64,000 nucleotides of DNA from NORP294 sp047627915 (GTDB taxonomy: Bacteria; Bacteroidota; Bacteroidia; Flavobacteriales_E; Vicingaceae), in the NCBI GenBank assembly GCA_047627915.1, contig JBLHTZ010000006.1:1-64000 (forward strand). The letters are read 5' to 3'. This document shows positions 35,209 through 44,412 of this stretch, in pieces. The notes below the pieces were generated by a model. That model did no database searches. It was not told where the DNA came from and saw only the letters and a list, made by a program, of their open reading frames with translations. The number at the start of each line of letters is the position of its first letter. Positions within the stretch are counted from its first letter, which is position 1. A program made the translations under genes and the position numbers.

Positions 35209-35562
35209 ATGAAAAAGATATTATTGATACTAGCAGTATTCTCATTTACTGCAACCTACGCACAAAAAAAAGACGATACAGTTAAAGAGTCAACCTTTAA
35301 GGTAGATGGTGTTTGTGGCATGTGTGAAAAGAGAATAGAAGACGCTGCGATGCGAACAAAAGGCGTTAAACTAGCTGATTGGGACAAGAAAAGCAAAGAC
35401 TTAAAAGTAGTTTACAACTCTAAGAAAGTAAGCTTAGAAGAAATTCAAGCAGCCGTATCTGTTGATGGACATGATACTCCAACTGCTATAGCTGATAGCA
35501 CTAGCTATGCAAAACTGCCCAACTGCTGCCGCTACCGAGACGGAGCGAAGTGTGAAGACTAA
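35209..35562 (+). CDS. Secreted heavy-metal-associated (HMA) domain protein
   Basis: 117 residues with a signal peptide to about residue 18 (FTATYAQ). The HMA fold is at about 28-90 with a single metal-binding CGMC motif (VDGVCGMCEKRIEDAA). A short tail adds further cysteines (PNCCRYRDGAKCED). HMA domains bind Cu(I) or other soft metals. Export makes this a periplasmic metallochaperone candidate. It lies 12 bases upstream of a TonB-dependent receptor, so the two are probably translated from one mRNA. Confidence 0.86.
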   Translation: MKKILLILAVFSFTATYAQKKDDTVKESTFKVDGVCGMCEKRIEDAAMRTKGVKLADWDKKSKDLKVVYNSKKVSLEEIQAAVSVDGHDTPTAIADSTSYAKLPNCCRYRDGAKCED

Positions 35563-35574
35563 CAGCTAGTTATT

Positions 35575-37869
35575 ATGAAAAATATACTAATAGTCCTCTT
35601 GCTCATGCAAGTTGGGATTAGCACGTCTTTTGCACAGAAGGAGTTAAGCGGAGCAGTGGTGCATGTAAATCAGAAAGGTCGAATTGAACCTGTACCCTTT
35701 GCCAATATTCATTGGCAAGGAACCAATTACGGTACAACAACAGATACCAATGGGCTTTTCCGTTTAGTAGTGCCAGATGATGCTCGATTTTTAATTACTT
35801 CATTTATTGGGTATAAAACAGATACAGTTCGAATTACTGATTTCAATGAGACATTAAGTATCCGCTTAAGGAAAAGCTCGAATACAATAGGTGAAGTTGA
35901 CGTAGAATATCGTCAGAAAGCATCACAAATGTCATTCATCAATCCTTTGGCCACTACTACAATGAACGAAAAGGAGCTCTTTAAAGCGGCGTGTTGTAAT
36001 CTTTCTGAAAGTTTTGAAACGAATCCTGCAGTGGATGTCAATTTTACAGATGCAGTTACCGGAACCAAACAGATTAGAATGTTGGGTTTAAATGGACCTT
36101 ATACCATGATTTCAAGGGAAAATATGCCGGGAATTAGAGGTCTTGGAAATGCCTTTGGATTGTCGTTTGTGCCCGGTGTTTGGGTGAATTCCATTCAGGT
36201 AACAAAAGGTGTTGGTTCTGTTGTAAATGGTTACGAGAGCATCGCAGGTCAAATTAACGTAGAGTTGGTAAAGCCTGACTTGGGTGAGCAGACTTTTGTC
36301 AATGTTTTTACTAACCTAGGTGGTAGATCGGAACTTAATATCGGACATACCGAACAGCTTTCAAAAAATGTTGGGACAACCTTATTGTTGCATGGCAACA
36401 CTCGTTTTTTTGAGGTAGATGGAAATGACGATGGGTTTAGAGATTTTCCATTGCAAAATCAAATCAATGCACTGAATCGTTGGAAGTTTTCTTCTGATAA
36501 AGGTTTAATGGGCCAAGTTGGAATTCATTTTTTGAAAGAAGATAAGGTTGGTGGTCAAACCGATGAGTATGTTAGTGAAAATCAAAATGCAATCAACTGG
36601 CAAGGGCCTTACCGCATAAACATTGATACTGAGAGTGCAGAGTTATTTGGAAAGATAGGGTATGTTTTCTCTGATTTCCAGTATAAAAGTATGGGCTTTC
36701 AATGGTCATTGAAACAACACGAGCAAAATTCAATTTTCGGGAAGAGAATCTACGATGTTCGCCAACGAAGTGGTTATGCCAATTTTATTTATCAGTCAAT
36801 TATAGGCAATACCAATCATCAGTTTAAAACAGGAGCAAGTTTTGTTTACGATGAATACGATGAAAATTTTGAAAACCAAAGTTTTGATCGGGTAGAGCGA
36901 ACGCCTGGAGCCTTTTTTGAATACACGTTTAAACCCAACGCCAATTTTACCATGGTTGCCGGTTTACGAGGGGATTACCATAATTTATATGGTGCATTTG
37001 CTTCACCACGACTGCATTTGCGGTATGCTTTGAGCGAGACATTGGTTGCAAGAGCCTTAGCCGGGAGCGGTCAACGATCTCCAACCGTATTAATGGAGAG
37101 ACAATCGCTAATGGCGAGTGCTAGAGCATTTAACTTCTTTGGTGATAATGAGGATGGAGTGTACGGATTGGACATGGAAAAAGCGTGGAATTTTGGTTTC
37201 AACTTAACAAAAGGCTTCACCTTAGATTACAGGGAAGGAAGTATTCAGTTTGATGTGTACCGAACGCAATTCCAAAATCAAGTAGTGGTTGATCTAGAGA
37301 ACAGTTACGAGGTAAATATTTACAACTTAACCGGAGAATCGTTTTCCAATACAGCTCAGCTGCAAGTGGATTATGAAGTGATTAAGTTTTTAGATGTTCG
37401 AGTAGCGTATCGTTGGGTGCAAGTACAAACCGATTTTAACAAAGGAGGAATAGAAGCAAATCAAGTACTTTTGCAGCAACCATTTACACCAGAGCATCGT
37501 TTCTTTATCAACCTTGGTTACGCTACCAAAAAGACACTAGAGGAGTCAAATTGGACAGTAGATTTTACAGCTCAGTGGTTTAGCGAACAACGAATTCCTT
37601 CTACGGAAGGGAACTTGGTGAACAACCGAAGAAATGAGCTTTCGCCGAGCTTTTCGTTACTAAATACACAAGTAACTCGAAACTTTAACAAACGTTTGGC
37701 GGTATATGCTGGAGTTGAAAATATTTTGAACTTTAAACAAGAAAACCCAATAATTGATGCAGAAAATCCATTTGGAAATGAATTTGACGCAAGCATGGTT
37801 TGGGGTCCTATATTCGGCAGAAATATTTATGCAGGATTAAGATGGAAAATAACGAAAGAGATGAAGTAA
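35575..37869 (+). CDS. TonB-dependent outer-membrane receptor (metal locus)
   Basis: 764 residues. The signal peptide is followed by a carboxypeptidase-regulatory-like beta-sandwich (about 23-105), a plug domain (about 115-230) and a 22-strand-type barrel to a C-terminal aromatic-rich strand (FGRNIYAGLRWKIT). The plug contains CCNLSESFETNPAVDV, with adjacent cysteines that could contact metal. The gene follows a secreted HMA protein by 12 bases, so import or sensing of a metal such as copper is the best guess. A siderophore or peptide substrate cannot be ruled out. The transcript ends at a hairpin at 37889. Confidence 0.9.
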   Translation: MKNILIVLLLMQVGISTSFAQKELSGAVVHVNQKGRIEPVPFANIHWQGTNYGTTTDTNGLFRLVVPDDARFLITSFIGYKTDTVRITDFNETLSIRLRKSSNTIGEVDVEYRQKASQMSFINPLATTTMNEKELFKAACCNLSESFETNPAVDVNFTDAVTGTKQIRMLGLNGPYTMISRENMPGIRGLGNAFGLSFVPGVWVNSIQVTKGVGSVVNGYESIAGQINVELVKPDLGEQTFVNVFTNLGGRSELNIGHTEQLSKNVGTTLLLHGNTRFFEVDGNDDGFRDFPLQNQINALNRWKFSSDKGLMGQVGIHFLKEDKVGGQTDEYVSENQNAINWQGPYRINIDTESAELFGKIGYVFSDFQYKSMGFQWSLKQHEQNSIFGKRIYDVRQRSGYANFIYQSIIGNTNHQFKTGASFVYDEYDENFENQSFDRVERTPGAFFEYTFKPNANFTMVAGLRGDYHNLYGAFASPRLHLRYALSETLVARALAGSGQRSPTVLMERQSLMASARAFNFFGDNEDGVYGLDMEKAWNFGFNLTKGFTLDYREGSIQFDVYRTQFQNQVVVDLENSYEVNIYNLTGESFSNTAQLQVDYEVIKFLDVRVAYRWVQVQTDFNKGGIEANQVLLQQPFTPEHRFFINLGYATKKTLEESNWTVDFTAQWFSEQRIPSTEGNLVNNRRNELSPSFSLLNTQVTRNFNKRLAVYAGVENILNFKQENPIIDAENPFGNEFDASMVWGPIFGRNIYAGLRWKITKEMK

Positions 37870-37888
37870 GTTATGCCATAGAGTAACT

Positions 37889-37917
37889 AAAGGCCGTGTT
37901 TTGCAGCATGGCCTTTT
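37889..37917 (+). terminator. Rho-independent terminator after the TonB receptor
   Basis: AAAGGCC and GGCCTTT, extended by TG/CA pairing, form a hairpin followed by a T-run. It ends the metal-locus operon. Confidence 0.85.
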
Positions 37918-37998
37918 TTACTTTCTATCTATCGGTTTTTCTATTTTGAATGAAATAAAAGCAGAGATTAACAGCGGTAGAGTTTAATTTTGAATAGA

Positions 37999-38006
37999 TA
38001 ACTTTG
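37999..38006 (+). promoter_or_regulatory. Candidate -7 box (TAACTTTG)
   Basis: TAACTTTG matches TAnnTTTG exactly and ends 17 bases before the ATG at 38024. No TTG is found at the -33 distance. Confidence 0.35.
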
Positions 38007-38023
38007 AACCTTAACAAACACCT

Positions 38024-38995
38024 ATGAATTTACAACTAATTATTACTATTCTTTTTTTTGGACTAAGTTCTTGCAATGTTTCAGATGATAAGTCGGATAA
38101 CGAAATCATTCCAACCGCAATGCCAAAAAGTTATCAAACCGAGAATGTCGTTATTGTTGTAATAGATGGACCACGATATACAGAAACTTGGGGTGATTCA
38201 TTGCATCAATATCAACCTCGATTAGCGAATAGCTTGGCAGCTCAAGGAACAGTTTATACCAACTTTTACAACAATGGAGTGACCTTCACAAACCCCGGTC
38301 ATACCGCAATAACAACAGGGAATTATCAAGCATTAGACAACAACGGGCAGGCTATTCCTAATCAGGCTTCTATTTTTCAACATTGGCTAAAAGATTCAGG
38401 AGCAGACTCTAGTAAGGCCTGGCTAATCACAAGCAAGGATAAATTACAGGTGCTTTCGAACTGTCAAGATAGTCTTTGGTACAATTCGTTTATGCCATCT
38501 ACTAATTGTGGAGGTGGAGGCAATGGCCTCGGGAGTGGATATAGAGAAGATAGTTTGACTTTCATTCAAATCCAACGTATTTTAAACACACATCATCCAA
38601 AACTGACACTGATTAATTTTAAAGAGCCTGATGCTTCAGGGCATCGAAACGATTGGAATGCGTATTTAGATGGAATAAGAAATACAGACGAATACGTTTA
38701 TCAGATTTGGAATATGATTCAGAATGATGCCGATTACGCGAATAAAACGACTTTGTTTGTGACCAATGACCATGGTAGGCATTTGGATGGGCATTTGGAT
38801 GGATTTATTTCACATGGAGACGATTGTTCAGGCTGCAGACATATCAATTTATTTGCTGTAGGTCCAGACTTCAAAAATGGACAAATTTTATCAATGAATC
38901 GCGAGCAAGTAGACATCTCAGCTACTGTAGCGGAATTAATGAATTTTGAATTCTCCTCAGGAAAAGGAGAGGTAATGCAAGAATTGTTCAAGTAG
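38024..38995 (+). CDS. Lipoprotein phosphodiesterase of the alkaline-phosphatase superfamily
   Basis: 323 residues. The signal ends in a lipobox (FFGLSSCNVS, Cys at about 17). Alkaline-phosphatase-fold motifs follow: VVIDGPRYTETWGDS with the first metal Asp, TNPGHTAITTGN with the nucleophile Thr, then FVTNDHGRH and SHGDDCSGCRH with Asp and His metal ligands. This set fits the type I phosphodiesterase/nucleotide pyrophosphatase or sulfatase group with two divalent metals, acting at the cell envelope. The physiological ester is unknown. It stands alone between a terminator and convergent genes. Confidence 0.82.
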   Translation: MNLQLIITILFFGLSSCNVSDDKSDNEIIPTAMPKSYQTENVVIVVIDGPRYTETWGDSLHQYQPRLANSLAAQGTVYTNFYNNGVTFTNPGHTAITTGNYQALDNNGQAIPNQASIFQHWLKDSGADSSKAWLITSKDKLQVLSNCQDSLWYNSFMPSTNCGGGGNGLGSGYREDSLTFIQIQRILNTHHPKLTLINFKEPDASGHRNDWNAYLDGIRNTDEYVYQIWNMIQNDADYANKTTLFVTNDHGRHLDGHLDGFISHGDDCSGCRHINLFAVGPDFKNGQILSMNREQVDISATVAELMNFEFSSGKGEVMQELFK

Positions 38996-39021
38996 ATTTT
39001 TTTGAAAAGGGTAGGTAGGAA

Positions 39022-40089
39022 TTATTCCGAAATCTTAAAAACAACACTTTTAACGGCTTTCAAATATTCACCTTCTTTTACTTCTTCCTGCAATAAAAGC
39101 TGAGCTTGTGGTAGTTCAAAAACCTCTTTCATGTTCCGCAATGCACCTGCCGGAACTTGTTTCTCCAACAGGAGTTGCATTAACTCTTCTCGGTTAAAAT
39201 GTGCTATTGCAACGGAAAGCTCCTTTGCCAAGTCCACTCTGTTTTTAACTCGAAGTTGGTTGGTTAAAAATTTTTGGTCAACGCTTACGTTTTCGCAATT
39301 CAGGACTTCACAAAGTTTCACGAACTGCTGATTGGTACCAATGGCCAGCACGATTTTCTTCTCATCTTTACAAGAAAAGAGTTCACCATAAGGAGCAATG
39401 TTGGGGTGAAGTGTTCCCATAGGCTGCGCAATTTGTCCTCCCATAATCCAATTTGTACCTTGGTTTACTAAAGAGGCTAACGCTGCATCATACAGGGAAA
39501 CTGTAACTTTTAATGCTTTCGCTTGTTTTTGATGTTGCAATAATGCCAGCAATAAACCTTCTTTTAAGTGATGTGCCGCTAAAACATCAATTAAGGCAAC
39601 TGGCATTTTACAGAGTTCTCCGTTTTCTGTTCCACTCATACTCAGAAAGCCACTTTCTGCTTGTAAAACGACATCATAAGCCGTTCTGTTTTGAGTGCCA
39701 AAACCTGTAATCTCTCCATAGATAAGTTTGGAGTTCAGTTTTTTGAGGTTCTCAAAGTCTAGTTCTAACTTTATAGCATCACCAGGTTTGAAATTGGCAA
39801 TCACAATATCCGCTTTGCTAATGGCTGCATCTAATTTTTGACGGTCTTGTTTGTTCTTCAAGTCCATGAACCAACTTTCTTTCCCCCAATTCACACTGCT
39901 GTAATAAGCTGAGAAAGGGTGAGACTTATCTTCGCTCGCTAATTTCCAACTTCTAGTAACATCTCCACCTGTCTTGTTATTCTCAACCTTTATAACTTTA
40001 GCTCCCAATTCCGCAAAGAATACACCGACAGAAGGGCCTGCTAATACACTGGCTAATTCAATTACCGTTAAGTCTTTAAAGGGTCTCAT
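39022..40089 (-). CDS. Family III CoA-transferase (CaiB/BaiF-like)
   Basis: 355 residues. The N-terminal VIELASVLAGPSVGVFFAEL, ELGAKVIKVE and the catalytic-Asp region (MPVALIDVLAAHHLKEGLLL, near 165-184) define the CaiB/BaiF family. The family moves CoA between acyl groups through an aspartyl-CoA thioester. The natural acyl substrate is unknown. The start overlaps the stop of the upstream methyltransferase by 4 bases, pointing to a shared pathway, perhaps side-chain activation of a lipid or quinone-like molecule. That role is inferred only from coupling. Confidence 0.87.
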   Translation of the reverse strand: MRPFKDLTVIELASVLAGPSVGVFFAELGAKVIKVENNKTGGDVTRSWKLASEDKSHPFSAYYSSVNWGKESWFMDLKNKQDRQKLDAAISKADIVIANFKPGDAIKLELDFENLKKLNSKLIYGEITGFGTQNRTAYDVVLQAESGFLSMSGTENGELCKMPVALIDVLAAHHLKEGLLLALLQHQKQAKALKVTVSLYDAALASLVNQGTNWIMGGQIAQPMGTLHPNIAPYGELFSCKDEKKIVLAIGTNQQFVKLCEVLNCENVSVDQKFLTNQLRVKNRVDLAKELSVAIAHFNREELMQLLLEKQVPAGALRNMKEVFELPQAQLLLQEEVKEGEYLKAVKSVVFKISE

Positions 40090-40970
40090 TTAGTGGCAGT
40101 TATTAATCCATATTTCCACAAACCGGCATCTAAGCTACTTCGTAAATGGTAACACATCCTGGTATTCGCTTCCTGTGTTTTTGAGAAACGCTTTCCGATG
40201 ATACGATGTGCAAAATTATAGGCAACAGCAGGGTAGTAGAACTTTCTCAAGCGCACAATACTTGGCCGAATACGATCTGTTTCGTCAATGCATTCAATGT
40301 TTTTAAATTGAAGTTCTTTTAAGTTCGTTTTGTACTGTTTTTCTGTATCCAGACTGTTTACTTTGCATCCATTAAACGCATTTTTATACAGCGATTTGTA
40401 TTCTTTCTCTGTGAGGTTGTCTTTTCCCTGTAGGTTATCGGCTATGGCAATTCTACCTCCATTTTTTAGCAGTCGCTTGGCTTCTTTCAGAAAAGCCATT
40501 TTTGGTTCAGCGTAACAAATACTCTCCATCCCAGTAATAAGGGTAAAGCTTTCATCTTCAAAGCTGGTGTCGCAATAATCCATTACCTGAAATGAAACCA
40601 AATGGTTTACACCTTCTTTTTTTGCATTTTCATTGGCTTTTTCTGCTTGGTGCGGAGTTAGGGTGATTCCAATTCCAGTACAACCCACCTTTTTAGCAAA
40701 ATGAATGAGTGTTCCTCCAACTCCGCAACCTGCATCCAAAACGTGGTCTTGTTTCGTAAGGTTTGCCACTTGCATCATTTCATTGTTCAGATTAACCAAT
40801 GCTTCACTTAACTTTTTAGTGTCTTTGTTCCAAATCCCTAAGTTGAGTTGCATGTTTTGGTCCATTCCCCAAGCGTCGCGATAGGCATTGTCGCATTCTT
40901 CATAGTAGCTTACAATCGCTTGTTTTTGCATCTTCCAAGCACTATTTTGATTTATTTTATCTTGTTTCAC
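40086..40970 (-). CDS. SAM methyltransferase of the tocopherol/cyclopropane type
   Basis: 294 residues. Motif I is HVLDAGCGVGGTLIHFA (about 95-111), followed by GIGITLTPHQAEKAN and DYCDTSFEDESFTLITGMES, then LKNGGRIAIADN. The glycine-rich signature and the TLTPHQ after motif I resemble gamma-tocopherol, sterol C24 and cyclopropane-lipid methyltransferases, which act on hydrophobic substrates. It is coupled by a 4-base overlap with the CoA-transferase. A candidate -7 box lies 20 bases upstream (40990-40997). Confidence 0.84.
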   Translation of the reverse strand: MKQDKINQNSAWKMQKQAIVSYYEECDNAYRDAWGMDQNMQLNLGIWNKDTKKLSEALVNLNNEMMQVANLTKQDHVLDAGCGVGGTLIHFAKKVGCTGIGITLTPHQAEKANENAKKEGVNHLVSFQVMDYCDTSFEDESFTLITGMESICYAEPKMAFLKEAKRLLKNGGRIAIADNLQGKDNLTEKEYKSLYKNAFNGCKVNSLDTEKQYKTNLKELQFKNIECIDETDRIRPSIVRLRKFYYPAVAYNFAHRIIGKRFSKTQEANTRMCYHLRSSLDAGLWKYGLITATK

Positions 40971-40989
40971 TAAAATGGAATTATTATTG

Positions 40990-40997
40990 CAAATCTA
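40990..40997 (-). promoter_or_regulatory. Candidate -7 box for the methyltransferase/CoA-transferase operon
   Basis: CAAATCTA on the plus strand reads TAGATTTG on the minus strand, an exact TAnnTTTG match, 20 bases upstream of the ATG at 40970. No -33 partner was found. Confidence 0.35.
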
Positions 40998-41017
40998 ATG
41001 AGACAAAACGAACAGTT

Positions 41018-41620
41018 ATGAAAACAACGATATACTTATTCACGATACTCCTGGCTTTAAACGCTTGTAAGGGCAATAAGGAAGTTGTGGCAAAAGAAGA
41101 AAAAGCGAAAACAGAAACAGCTGCAAAAGAAATGACTGACGCTGAACGAGAAGCGGCTATTGTTGAGCAAATGAAAAACGAAAAGCTGCCCAATGAGGGA
41201 GAAGACTATTATGAAATGGTTGAAAAGGAGATACCGGCTAACGCGGTCGCTCGAATTCAAAGAACTGCATGTTTTGGTAGTTGTCCTATCTATACATTGA
41301 CGGTATTCGAAGGTGGTTCTGCAGAATATTTTGGTAAGAAGTTTACGCCAAGAGAAGGGGTGTGGGCTGCTATTGTTCCGCCGGAGTTGATGGATCAATT
41401 AATGAATTTTGCGAATGAGATTGGATATTTTGAATTGGATAACGTGTACGATAAAGAAGCAGTTACTGATGTGCCATCTACCATTACAAGTTTGCGAACA
41501 TCGGAAGGGCTAAAAACAGTTGTAAATCGTTTCGAAGCCCCTGAAGAGTTGCAACGATTTGAAAAATACTTTGACGATATGTTTAATGACGTAGAATGGG
41601 TAGCTATTCAAACAGATTAA
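41018..41620 (+). CDS. DUF6438-type lipoprotein
   Basis: 200 residues. A short signal ends in the lipobox LLALNAC (Cys at about 14), followed by a charged Lys/Glu/Ala linker of about 50 residues. The core (IQRTACFGSCPIYTLTVFEG, EYFGKKFTPREGVW) matches the DUF6438 pattern with paired cysteines in CFGSCP, probably a disulfide. Function unknown; a small envelope lipoprotein. Its stop is 6 bases from the stop of the convergent 915-residue protein, with no terminator between. Confidence 0.75.
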   Translation: MKTTIYLFTILLALNACKGNKEVVAKEEKAKTETAAKEMTDAEREAAIVEQMKNEKLPNEGEDYYEMVEKEIPANAVARIQRTACFGSCPIYTLTVFEGGSAEYFGKKFTPREGVWAAIVPPELMDQLMNFANEIGYFELDNVYDKEAVTDVPSTITSLRTSEGLKTVVNRFEAPEELQRFEKYFDDMFNDVEWVAIQTD

Positions 41621-41626
41621 CTGTTT

Positions 41627-44374
41627 CTAAAATCTCGATATCGGAATAAATACTTCCCAGTTAGTTCGGCTGTAGGCTGTTTGCGATAAGGCATAATTGT
41701 AGCGAACTCCAACTGGTGTGGAAAGAAGGCGTAATAAACGCAAATCTAAAATCAATTCAACGCCGGCACTGTTGAACTCTCTGTTTTTAGCGGTTGCAAT
41801 CGAATAATCAAAGAAAGCATTTGCTCTTATTCTTAGCAAATAGACAATTCCAAATGCTCCTATATCAGGATAAGCAATTGGGAAATGATAGTTGGTACTC
41901 AGCTTATAGATTTCGTTGCTTCTGTATGTTCTAAATCCTCGAGAATATACAAATTGATCACTGTTACGGTAGTTTGTTTCTGCGCCTTCAATTCGAAGAT
42001 CTGCTTCAATCACTAAATTGTCGTTTTTTAAAAGACCAGGAAGTGCTACTGCATTTTGCGCGCTAAACTGATAGTTTTGTTGATTCACTGCTCTTGCATC
42101 TTCTATAACAGTGGAAAAGGCCAACTTTGGAAATATGTTTTTTCTAGCTTTTAATCTACTTTGGCGGTAGGAAATACTGTTGTTAACGATATGTAAGTCT
42201 TGGTTTGGTATTTCTTTTGATTTACTATCGATTGAACTAAAATTGTAAGTAGACGAAACCGCTAGGTTTCGAGAGAAAGATTTAGAAGAATAATTCAACG
42301 GAATACTAAAACCTATTCCTGTTCTGGTTTCTTTAAAATTGAACGTTCTATCAATTGTATTAATGCTTCTTTCAAGGTTTTGATAGAAAGCACTTAGTTG
42401 CACAAAATATTGGCCATACTTAGCGTAAAAGTCAAATCCAGAGGTGTTTTCGTTTAAGTTATAGTTCCAACCGGCCTCGAGGTCTAAGGTGTTTAAAATG
42501 TTTTCTGAAGTAAACTCAAAGCCCAATTCAGTTTGACTTACGGTAGGTGTCCAAGAGTGAATATTAATTAGTGAGTTGGTTTTCTTGTATTCTTTGATTT
42601 CAGCATTCTGAAGGGTGTCTTCTGTTGGTATTTTTGACGATTCTAAAATGAAACTTGGATTGTAATAGGGCAAAGCGCTTAATTCAGGAACGAGTTGAAA
42701 AGGTTCATAAACATCAGGAAATTCTGATTTCCGTAATTGAATTCCATTTAGTGTAAATGCTATAAAGTATAAATGACCAGTTGCCGGATCAATTGTTGGG
42801 GAGTATTTTCCGGAACCCTCTGCACACAATTCAGTTATTTGTTTGTTTTCTAACATGTACAGGTTGTCAATTCCGTTGTAGCTTGCTTCAAAGTATATTT
42901 TCCCTTTATATTCTAGTGGTCTTCCCGTTATGTGATAGGTCCAATTTGTTTTTGGATTGATCTCACCTGATTGCAAAATCTCAATGATAGCAGTTTTGCC
43001 GATGCTATCTCTTGCATTGGCAAGGAACGTATTTTGAGAAGTTGAAGTAATCTCTGTAAGGTAATATTGACCCGGGTTTCTTATTTTTTGGAGGAGTATT
43101 CCATCCTTTTGTAATAAATGAATTTCATATACTCCGTTAGGATTTACATAATTGGCTAGTATCTTTTCACCGTCGTTAGAAAAACTAGGATGGAAGTATT
43201 TTCCATTGGTTGTAAGCTGTGTTAGCTTTTTTGTATTGACATCGTACACCACAATGTCTTCGTAATCCATCCACCCCCATCTTTTATCAAAATGTGTTTC
43301 GGTAGATAAGAGTTGCCCATCGTGAACATCAAAATAGTTGTTTGAGCGAATGCCGGCTTGTCGAATTTTTACTTTCTCACCATTTTCTAATTTGTAGAAG
43401 GCATTTGCTTCGTCGTAACTGCCGTGCATAAAATACAGCGTACTATCGTTATCAAATCTAGGGTAATAGTAATTACTGACTTCGTTTTTGCTAACTTGAA
43501 AAACAGATTCTCCTAAAACATCCTCATTAACATGCCATTTCGAGGAAAAATCTGCCATCATGCTTTTGTACATTTTGGGAGACCTTTCGCCACCTTGCTT
43601 TTTTAAGGCTCTTGAGAAGGGATATACTAGACCTTTGTAAGAAGCCGCGCTTTTAAGCACTTTTGTCCAATAGTTTTCTCCATATTGCTCTCTGCCATAG
43701 CGAACCATTAGGTAACCTAAACGATAGTGATCTGGGACAAAATCCCGAAAAGAACCGTTTCTGGCTTTGTCGTAGCTTGGAATATTTTGCTCCAACACAA
43801 AAGCACGATATCCGTTAAAGAATGCAGGAATTCGTCCTCTTCCTTGTTCTGAATATTGGGTTTCGGCTAAGACTGCATTGCCTTCGAAAAACCAATTTGG
43901 AATGGCTAATGATTGAGCTGCTCCCCAAGTTAGTTCGCCACCGACCCAATGAAGAATTTTAGAAGCTCCGTAATAAGAATTAGCATATTGTAAAACATGT
44001 TGATATTCGTGAACTCCCAAGGTATAATGCCAAGGCAAAGTTCCAATGACATTATTTACAGGGTAAGGGGTTAGAAAAAACTCTGAAACAAAAGGAGCTA
44101 AACCTACATAACCATTTGCCTGTGTAGTGGAGTTTTGTAATATGATGTTGATGTTTCTTCTTTTGGTGCCAATGTTAACATCCAGTTTATTCATTCTACT
44201 AAATATGGCAGCTACTTTCTTTGCTGTAGATTCAATTTCAGGAGAATAGATTACTCGATAGTTTTCATTTTCTAATTGATTCCATTGTTTAGTAGGTTTA
44301 AACCCGCCGAATTCTTGACTAAACACATTTACTGCAAAAAGCAATGCGAAAACAAAGGTTAGGATTCGGAACAT
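41627..44374 (-). CDS. Outer-membrane protein: HExxH peptidase-like domain, propeller and beta-barrel
   Basis: 915 residues from the ATG at 44374, which opens a signal peptide (MFRILTFVFALLFAVNVFS). An in-frame ATG 36 bases upstream would bury it. Residues about 20-270 form a peptidase MA-like domain with the zinc motif HEYQH near 121 (TLGVHEYQHVLQYANSYYG) and a downstream WFFEGNAVLAE whose Glu can be the third ligand. Residues about 290-590 read as TolB/WD40-like propeller blades. The last 300 residues alternate as barrel strands and end in Phe, the outer-membrane signature. Whether it cleaves proteins or sugars-linked targets is unknown. Divergent from the peroxiredoxin gene. Confidence 0.72.
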   Translation of the reverse strand: MFRILTFVFALLFAVNVFSQEFGGFKPTKQWNQLENENYRVIYSPEIESTAKKVAAIFSRMNKLDVNIGTKRRNINIILQNSTTQANGYVGLAPFVSEFFLTPYPVNNVIGTLPWHYTLGVHEYQHVLQYANSYYGASKILHWVGGELTWGAAQSLAIPNWFFEGNAVLAETQYSEQGRGRIPAFFNGYRAFVLEQNIPSYDKARNGSFRDFVPDHYRLGYLMVRYGREQYGENYWTKVLKSAASYKGLVYPFSRALKKQGGERSPKMYKSMMADFSSKWHVNEDVLGESVFQVSKNEVSNYYYPRFDNDSTLYFMHGSYDEANAFYKLENGEKVKIRQAGIRSNNYFDVHDGQLLSTETHFDKRWGWMDYEDIVVYDVNTKKLTQLTTNGKYFHPSFSNDGEKILANYVNPNGVYEIHLLQKDGILLQKIRNPGQYYLTEITSTSQNTFLANARDSIGKTAIIEILQSGEINPKTNWTYHITGRPLEYKGKIYFEASYNGIDNLYMLENKQITELCAEGSGKYSPTIDPATGHLYFIAFTLNGIQLRKSEFPDVYEPFQLVPELSALPYYNPSFILESSKIPTEDTLQNAEIKEYKKTNSLINIHSWTPTVSQTELGFEFTSENILNTLDLEAGWNYNLNENTSGFDFYAKYGQYFVQLSAFYQNLERSINTIDRTFNFKETRTGIGFSIPLNYSSKSFSRNLAVSSTYNFSSIDSKSKEIPNQDLHIVNNSISYRQSRLKARKNIFPKLAFSTVIEDARAVNQQNYQFSAQNAVALPGLLKNDNLVIEADLRIEGAETNYRNSDQFVYSRGFRTYRSNEIYKLSTNYHFPIAYPDIGAFGIVYLLRIRANAFFDYSIATAKNREFNSAGVELILDLRLLRLLSTPVGVRYNYALSQTAYSRTNWEVFIPISRF

Positions 44375-44412
44375 AATTGACAAAATGAGGTTCTTTGTAG
44401 TAAATAACAAAG

